The position numbers and the translations under genes are program-made. 47,526 nucleotides of DNA. It comes from Roseiflexus sp. GTDB taxonomy: Bacteria; Chloroflexota; Chloroflexia; Chloroflexales; Roseiflexaceae. Shown here piece by piece: positions 43,777 through 47,526 of the stretch. The stretch is from assembly GCA_017743475.1 (NCBI GenBank), contig JAGHYV010000034.1:1-47526 (forward strand), read 5' to 3'. Each line of letters starts with the position of its first letter. The stretch's first letter is position 1. The notes under the pieces are model-generated. The model was not told the origin of the DNA and ran no database searches. It saw nothing but the letters and a program-made list of their open reading frames with translations.

Positions 43777-43885
43777 TGTGTCCAGTGCTTGCTTTCTCGG
43801 CACAGTCGAGCAAGATCCGGTACAATGACACCAGAATCTTGCATTGGCAGGATGCATTCCCGCTGGAGTAGCCTGGTTCTGTTGT

Positions 43886-45271
43886 ATGCTGTATGACGAC
43901 ACAATTGCAGCCATTGCTACTCCGCCTGGTGAGGGCGGTATTGGAATTGTGCGCATAAGCGGAAGAGATGCGCTAAGGATTCTGGAGCGCATCTTTGTGC
44001 CAGTGCGACCTGGTCGGTGGAAACCCTACCAGATGCGTTATGGTCATGTAGTTGACCAGAACGGCGCAGTCGTGGATGAGGCGCTGGCAGTTTTCATGCG
44101 CGGTCCACGAAGCTTTACTGCTGAAGACACTGCCGAGATATCAGTTCACGGAGGTCCCCTGGTCGTCGAGCAGGTGCTGAAACAGGCGCTGGCAGCGGGC
44201 GCACGGATGGCCACTCCCGGCGAGTTCACCATGCGCGCTTTCTTGAATGGGCGGATCGACCTTGCTCAGGCGGAAGCGACGCTTGATATTATCACAGCGC
44301 AAACGACGACAGCACTGGCGCTTGCAGAGGCGCAGTTGGGTGGATGGCTCTCGCAAGAACTGCGTCGCATCCGTGACCTGTTGATGGATCCACTGGCATA
44401 CTGTACAGCACTGGTCGATTTTCCCGAAGACGAGGTCGAGCCGCAGGACATTGACCCCCCCCTGATGGCAGCGGTTCAGGCGCTCGATGCGCTGGTTGCG
44501 TCAGCACAGCACGGAATTGTCTATCGCCAGGGCGCACGCGCTGTGTTGATCGGGCGTCCGAATGCTGGAAAGTCGAGCCTGTTGAACGCACTGCTGCGCG
44601 TTGATCGGGCAATTGTGACGCCGATCCCCGGCACGACGCGCGATACGCTTGAGGAAACTGCTAGTCTGGGAGGCGTGCCTGTGGTGTTGACGGACACCGC
44701 AGGGATCGTAGAAAGTGACGATCCGGTCGAGCGTCTTGGCGTGGCGCGGAGTCGTCGGGCGGTGAGGCTGGCAGACCTGGCGCTGCTGGTCGTTGATGTG
44801 TCACTCCCGGTTGCTGACGATGACCGCGAGATTGTAGCGTTGACCGAAGAGAAACGCACGATTCTGACGCTCAACAAAATCGACCTGATTGACGCCGATC
44901 AGTCGCTCATCGCAGCGCGGCAGCGTGAATATGAACAGATCCGTGGCAAGGCATTCGACGCGATAGCAGCTGTCTCGGCGTTGACCGGGCAGGGTCTTGA
45001 AGAACTCGGCGCAACAGTAGCGCGTCTATTACTGGGCGCGCCATTAGCGACGGATGGGCGTCTGGTAACCAATGCACGCCATCGTGATGCTCTGGCGCGC
45101 GCAGCGGATCATGCACGCGACGCGCTCACTGGTTTCCGGCGGGGTGTCTCTCCCGATCTGCTGACGGTTGACCTGACAGCGGCAATCAACGCTATTGGTG
45201 AGGTGACTGGCGAGTCGGTTGGAGAGGATCTGCTCCACGCCATCTTCAGCCGGTTTTGCATCGGAAAATGA
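43886..45271 (+). CDS. mnmE: tRNA modification GTPase MnmE (TrmE)
   Basis: MnmE is the GTPase partner of MnmG in wobble-uridine modification. 461 residues from ATG 43886: start MLYDDTIAAIATPPGEGGIG, folate-binding N-terminal domain with TPGEFTMRAFLNGRIDLAQA, then a G domain with Walker A IGRPNAGKSS, PGTTRDTLEE (switch), LTDTAGI (G3), LNKIDLID (G4) and VSALTGQG (G5), and the C-terminal FCIGK with the conserved Cys. All functional motifs are intact. TACAAT at 43821-43826 may be its -10 box, without a clear -35. Confidence 0.97.
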   Translation: MLYDDTIAAIATPPGEGGIGIVRISGRDALRILERIFVPVRPGRWKPYQMRYGHVVDQNGAVVDEALAVFMRGPRSFTAEDTAEISVHGGPLVVEQVLKQALAAGARMATPGEFTMRAFLNGRIDLAQAEATLDIITAQTTTALALAEAQLGGWLSQELRRIRDLLMDPLAYCTALVDFPEDEVEPQDIDPPLMAAVQALDALVASAQHGIVYRQGARAVLIGRPNAGKSSLLNALLRVDRAIVTPIPGTTRDTLEETASLGGVPVVLTDTAGIVESDDPVERLGVARSRRAVRLADLALLVVDVSLPVADDDREIVALTEEKRTILTLNKIDLIDADQSLIAARQREYEQIRGKAFDAIAAVSALTGQGLEELGATVARLLLGAPLATDGRLVTNARHRDALARAADHARDALTGFRRGVSPDLLTVDLTAAINAIGEVTGESVGEDLLHAIFSRFCIGK

Positions 45272-45272
45272 T

Positions 45273-46559
45273 ATGCAGTGGCAACGCCTTGAACGAGCCC
45301 TGCGTCCCTTCAGTCTTGTGCTGCTGGCGGCGTTGACCTTTATTGCAGCGCAGGGCACGGGGATCGAACTCTTCTTTCATCTCAGTTATCTGCTGATCAG
45401 CGTCGTAGTGGTGGCATATCTGTGGGCATGGCTCAATCTCCATGGTCTCAGTGTACGACGTGAGACGTTCTCGTACCGGGCGCAGGTCGGCGACATGGCA
45501 CGCGAGCGCGTGACGCTGATCAATCACTGGTTTCTGCCTCGACTCTGGGTTGAAGTGCTGGATCACTCGAATCTACCATTCCACAGTGCAGGGTTCGTCG
45601 CCTATCTGCCGGGCAATGATCAGCAACGCCGGGTCATGCGAACTCCCTGTACAATTCGGGGAAAGTTCCACCTGGGTCCGATGACGCTAGCGAGCAGCGA
45701 CCCACTCGGATTGTTTCGCCTGCAACGCGATGTTGCTGGCGCAACTGATATTTTGGTCTACCCGCGAACCGTTCCGTTGCCGGAGTTTGTACTGCCTGGC
45801 GCAGAATTGCCCGGTGGTCAGAATCTTAGGAGACGCACGCACCATATGACGCCGAATGTTGCTGCGCTGCGCGAGTATCAACCAGGTGACAGTTTCAATC
45901 GGATCCACTGGCGCAGCACGGCGCGTCTTGGCAGATTAATGGTGAAAGAGTTCGAACTTGACCCAACTGCCGAGGTGTACATTCTGCTTGACATGAACGA
46001 GCACGTACAACAAGCGCTGCGTCAGACGGAATCAGTACCCGTCGCGCGTGATCAACGGACTGCTGAGTCTACCGAGGAATATGCAGTGCATGCCGCAGCG
46101 TCGATAGCGCGGCATGTGCTGGATCAGAACCGTGCCGTGGGGTTGATCGCCTGGGGGCAGCACCGTGAAGTTATTCCGCCAGAACGCGAAGTGCGGCAGT
46201 TGTACAAGATCCTGGAGGCACTAGCGGAGCTGCGCGCATACGGCGCGACCTCGCTGGCAGAGGTGCTAAGCGCGGAAAGCGCGCGCTTTGGACGCAATTG
46301 CACGCTGGTGGTGATTACTCCCTCGCTCGACGAGCACTGGGTGACCGGTGTGCAACGTCTGCTCTGCCGTGGTGTGCGTATCGTTGCTATCCTGATCGAT
46401 GCACATTCGTTTGGCGGCGGGCGCAGCAATCAGACGATCCGTATGCGTCTGGCAGAACTGCGTGTGCCGACCTATGTGTATGGTCGCGGGCAGACGCTGG
46501 CAGCGGCGCTTGCTCGACATGCTCCTGGCGGTCGGCAGCATGTCAATGGGATGACCTAG
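45273..46559 (+). CDS. DUF58 domain-containing membrane protein (intact)
   Basis: 428 residues starting at ATG 45273, 1 bp after the mnmE stop. Two N-terminal membrane helices (FSLVLLAALTFIAA, LLISVVVVAYLWAWL) precede the soluble DUF58 region with ALREYQPGDSFNRIHWRSTA, followed by LMVKEFELDP and a VWA-like strand VYILLDMNEH. DUF58 proteins usually pair with MoxR ATPases; no moxR adjoins this copy, and the pair at 10702-12917 is dead. Its DUF58 signature is intact (HWRS), unlike that of the decayed paralogue. Confidence 0.9.
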   Translation: MQWQRLERALRPFSLVLLAALTFIAAQGTGIELFFHLSYLLISVVVVAYLWAWLNLHGLSVRRETFSYRAQVGDMARERVTLINHWFLPRLWVEVLDHSNLPFHSAGFVAYLPGNDQQRRVMRTPCTIRGKFHLGPMTLASSDPLGLFRLQRDVAGATDILVYPRTVPLPEFVLPGAELPGGQNLRRRTHHMTPNVAALREYQPGDSFNRIHWRSTARLGRLMVKEFELDPTAEVYILLDMNEHVQQALRQTESVPVARDQRTAESTEEYAVHAAASIARHVLDQNRAVGLIAWGQHREVIPPEREVRQLYKILEALAELRAYGATSLAEVLSAESARFGRNCTLVVITPSLDEHWVTGVQRLLCRGVRIVAILIDAHSFGGGRSNQTIRMRLAELRVPTYVYGRGQTLAAALARHAPGGRQHVNGMT

Positions 46560-47526
46560 TGCGCTCTCATCAGGCAGGATAAGGTGTGTAGTGCACTCTC
46601 CTAACATCACGCCGGCACTATACCTGATAAGGGACGAGGTGAACCGACGCTTCCGCAAGGGTAACGACCCAAACGAGGCGCGCCGCCAGCATGTCTTCTG
46701 GCAGTTTCGCGGGTCGCTGCCTGGATGGCAGAGCAATAGGGTAGGGCCAATCCCCAGGCAACGTGGTCGGGTGTATCTACGGTCGTTGGGCTGTACCCTC
46801 CGTTGCTGGCAGCCGTGCCACGTCATAGCCGCTGCCTCTGAGGAGCATGCAGCCTGGAAAAAACTTGAGTGACGCAGGGACTGCAGCAGCGATGAAGGGC
46901 AGAGAGGTCACTGCCATTTCAAGGTGTTAGCATACTGGCATGCTGGCATCCTATCCTCACGTTAACTGTGTTCTTCCCCGTTGTAGAGTAGTGTGGAGCG
47001 ACCGGGATAAACAACGAGAAGCAACATCGTCTGCCTGTTGTCATTGCTGATTTGCGCTATAGAGCAGCGGCGATTGTATCGTGGCATAGCGCTTTGCAGT
47101 CTGATTGAATCGGCGGCGCGCCTGCTGTTCTCTTTGATCTGGCAGAACCACAGGCATTGGCATATACCACCGCTCCACGTGTGCCGCACGAGGGTGCGCC
47201 GCTTCCGGGGAACGAGGGCGTCCTTGAAAGGGTGGGTTTTTCCGGGAAGCGCTGCATTCCTTTTCTCGTTTCTGGCTTTAGGACATCCAAACTCCCCCTT
47301 CTCCCACAATGGGATAAATGAGGGTTGGGAGGATGGGCGGCGAAAGCGCACAGGAATGCAGAAAATCGCGCATCTCTCACAAGAACTCTACCCCTGAGAT
47401 GCGGGGTGTTTGAGGGCACGATAAGTCTGATGAGATTCGGTCTAGCCTGCGCAGGCGGGTTTTTGCCTTCATAGCCGAGGGCTTATGGTCTTTGAAGTGT
47501 GATACACCATCGCTACGGCTGAGCCA
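46560..47526. other. About 970 bp without a recognisable gene
   Basis: Short frames on both strands overlap one another and none has a recognised motif, good start site or consistent codon use. On the minus strand, 46590-46870 contains several protein-like phrases broken by stops (for example LPGDWPYPIALPSRQR), which may be a very old pseudogene. I see no tRNA or other RNA that I can fold with confidence. CATACTGGCATGCTGGCATC near 46930 is a short direct repeat. A terminator-like hairpin lies at 47443-47465. Confidence 0.5.
47443..47465 (+). terminator. Terminator-like palindrome with T run
   Basis: The 12-base palindrome GCCTGCGCAGGC (47445-47456) is followed by GGGTTTTT. With a 4-base loop the stem is short (4 bp plus A/G flank), so it is only a weak terminator, or a piece of a dispersed palindromic repeat. 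Confidence 0.35.

Noticed and set aside
46591-46872. 93-residue plus-strand frame after the DUF58 gene
   Set aside because: Its composition is Arg/Cys-rich, typical of chance frames in GC-rich DNA, and it has no motif or good start site.

Overview
The window looks like chromosome of a filamentous anoxygenic phototroph of the Chloroflexota, most probably Roseiflexus or a close relative. This is inferred from a PucC-type bacteriochlorophyll-associated transporter and a PuhE-type photosynthetic assembly protein, together with GC-rich core genes, a histidine operon split into several blocks, Uma2-type nucleases with charged tails, and the overall gene content. No rRNA gene is present to confirm it.

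Layout. (1) 1-52 is the tail end of an insertion sequence, followed by the stump of a membrane protein. (2) 497-5592, minus strand: a histone-deacetylase-like hydrolase, hisH, hisA, a coiled-coil protein, hisF and a fused MoaD-MoaE, packed as one transcription unit. (3) 5684-10074: a short MutY, a divergent membrane histidine kinase and a HisRS-like protein behind its own promoter and a structured leader. (4) 10090-13839: a graveyard. A MoxR ATPase/DUF58 operon and a Uma2 nuclease gene are broken by small indels that can be located to within a few bases. (5) 13839-20001: a membrane protein, hisG-hisD (ATGA overlap), a YggT protein, a membrane-fused spermidine-synthase-like protein and an AEC transporter. 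(6) 20041-24063, minus strand: a membrane protein with a duplicated PH-like module joined to xseB and xseA by overlaps or short gaps, then accB. (7) 24381-26823: sugar isomerase plus ROK kinase (ATGA overlap), a tRNA-Arg(CCG) with a textbook promoter, and a response regulator.

(8) 27400-34300 is an accessory island, AT-richer in its first part. It carries a decayed WXG100 / coiled-coil / EccC-like three-module FtsK ATPase locus cut by an IS element of about 1.02 kb (15-bp perfect terminal inverted repeats, TA on both sides). This is the most interesting part: it looks like the remains of a non-actinobacterial type VII-like system in which almost every gene now carries a frameshift, nonsense codon or truncation. 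The IS fragment at the very start of the window belongs to the same IS family.

(9) 34529-46559: mnmG, a lipoprotein, a protein joining two cyclic-nucleotide-binding domains to a four-cluster ferredoxin module, pucC with a consensus promoter, puhE, a diaminopentanoate-dehydrogenase-like oxidoreductase, a receiver-RodZ hybrid whose phospho-acceptor Asp is Glu, mnmE (partner of MnmG in tRNA wobble-uridine modification) and an intact DUF58 gene. (10) 46560-47526 contains no gene that I can recognise.
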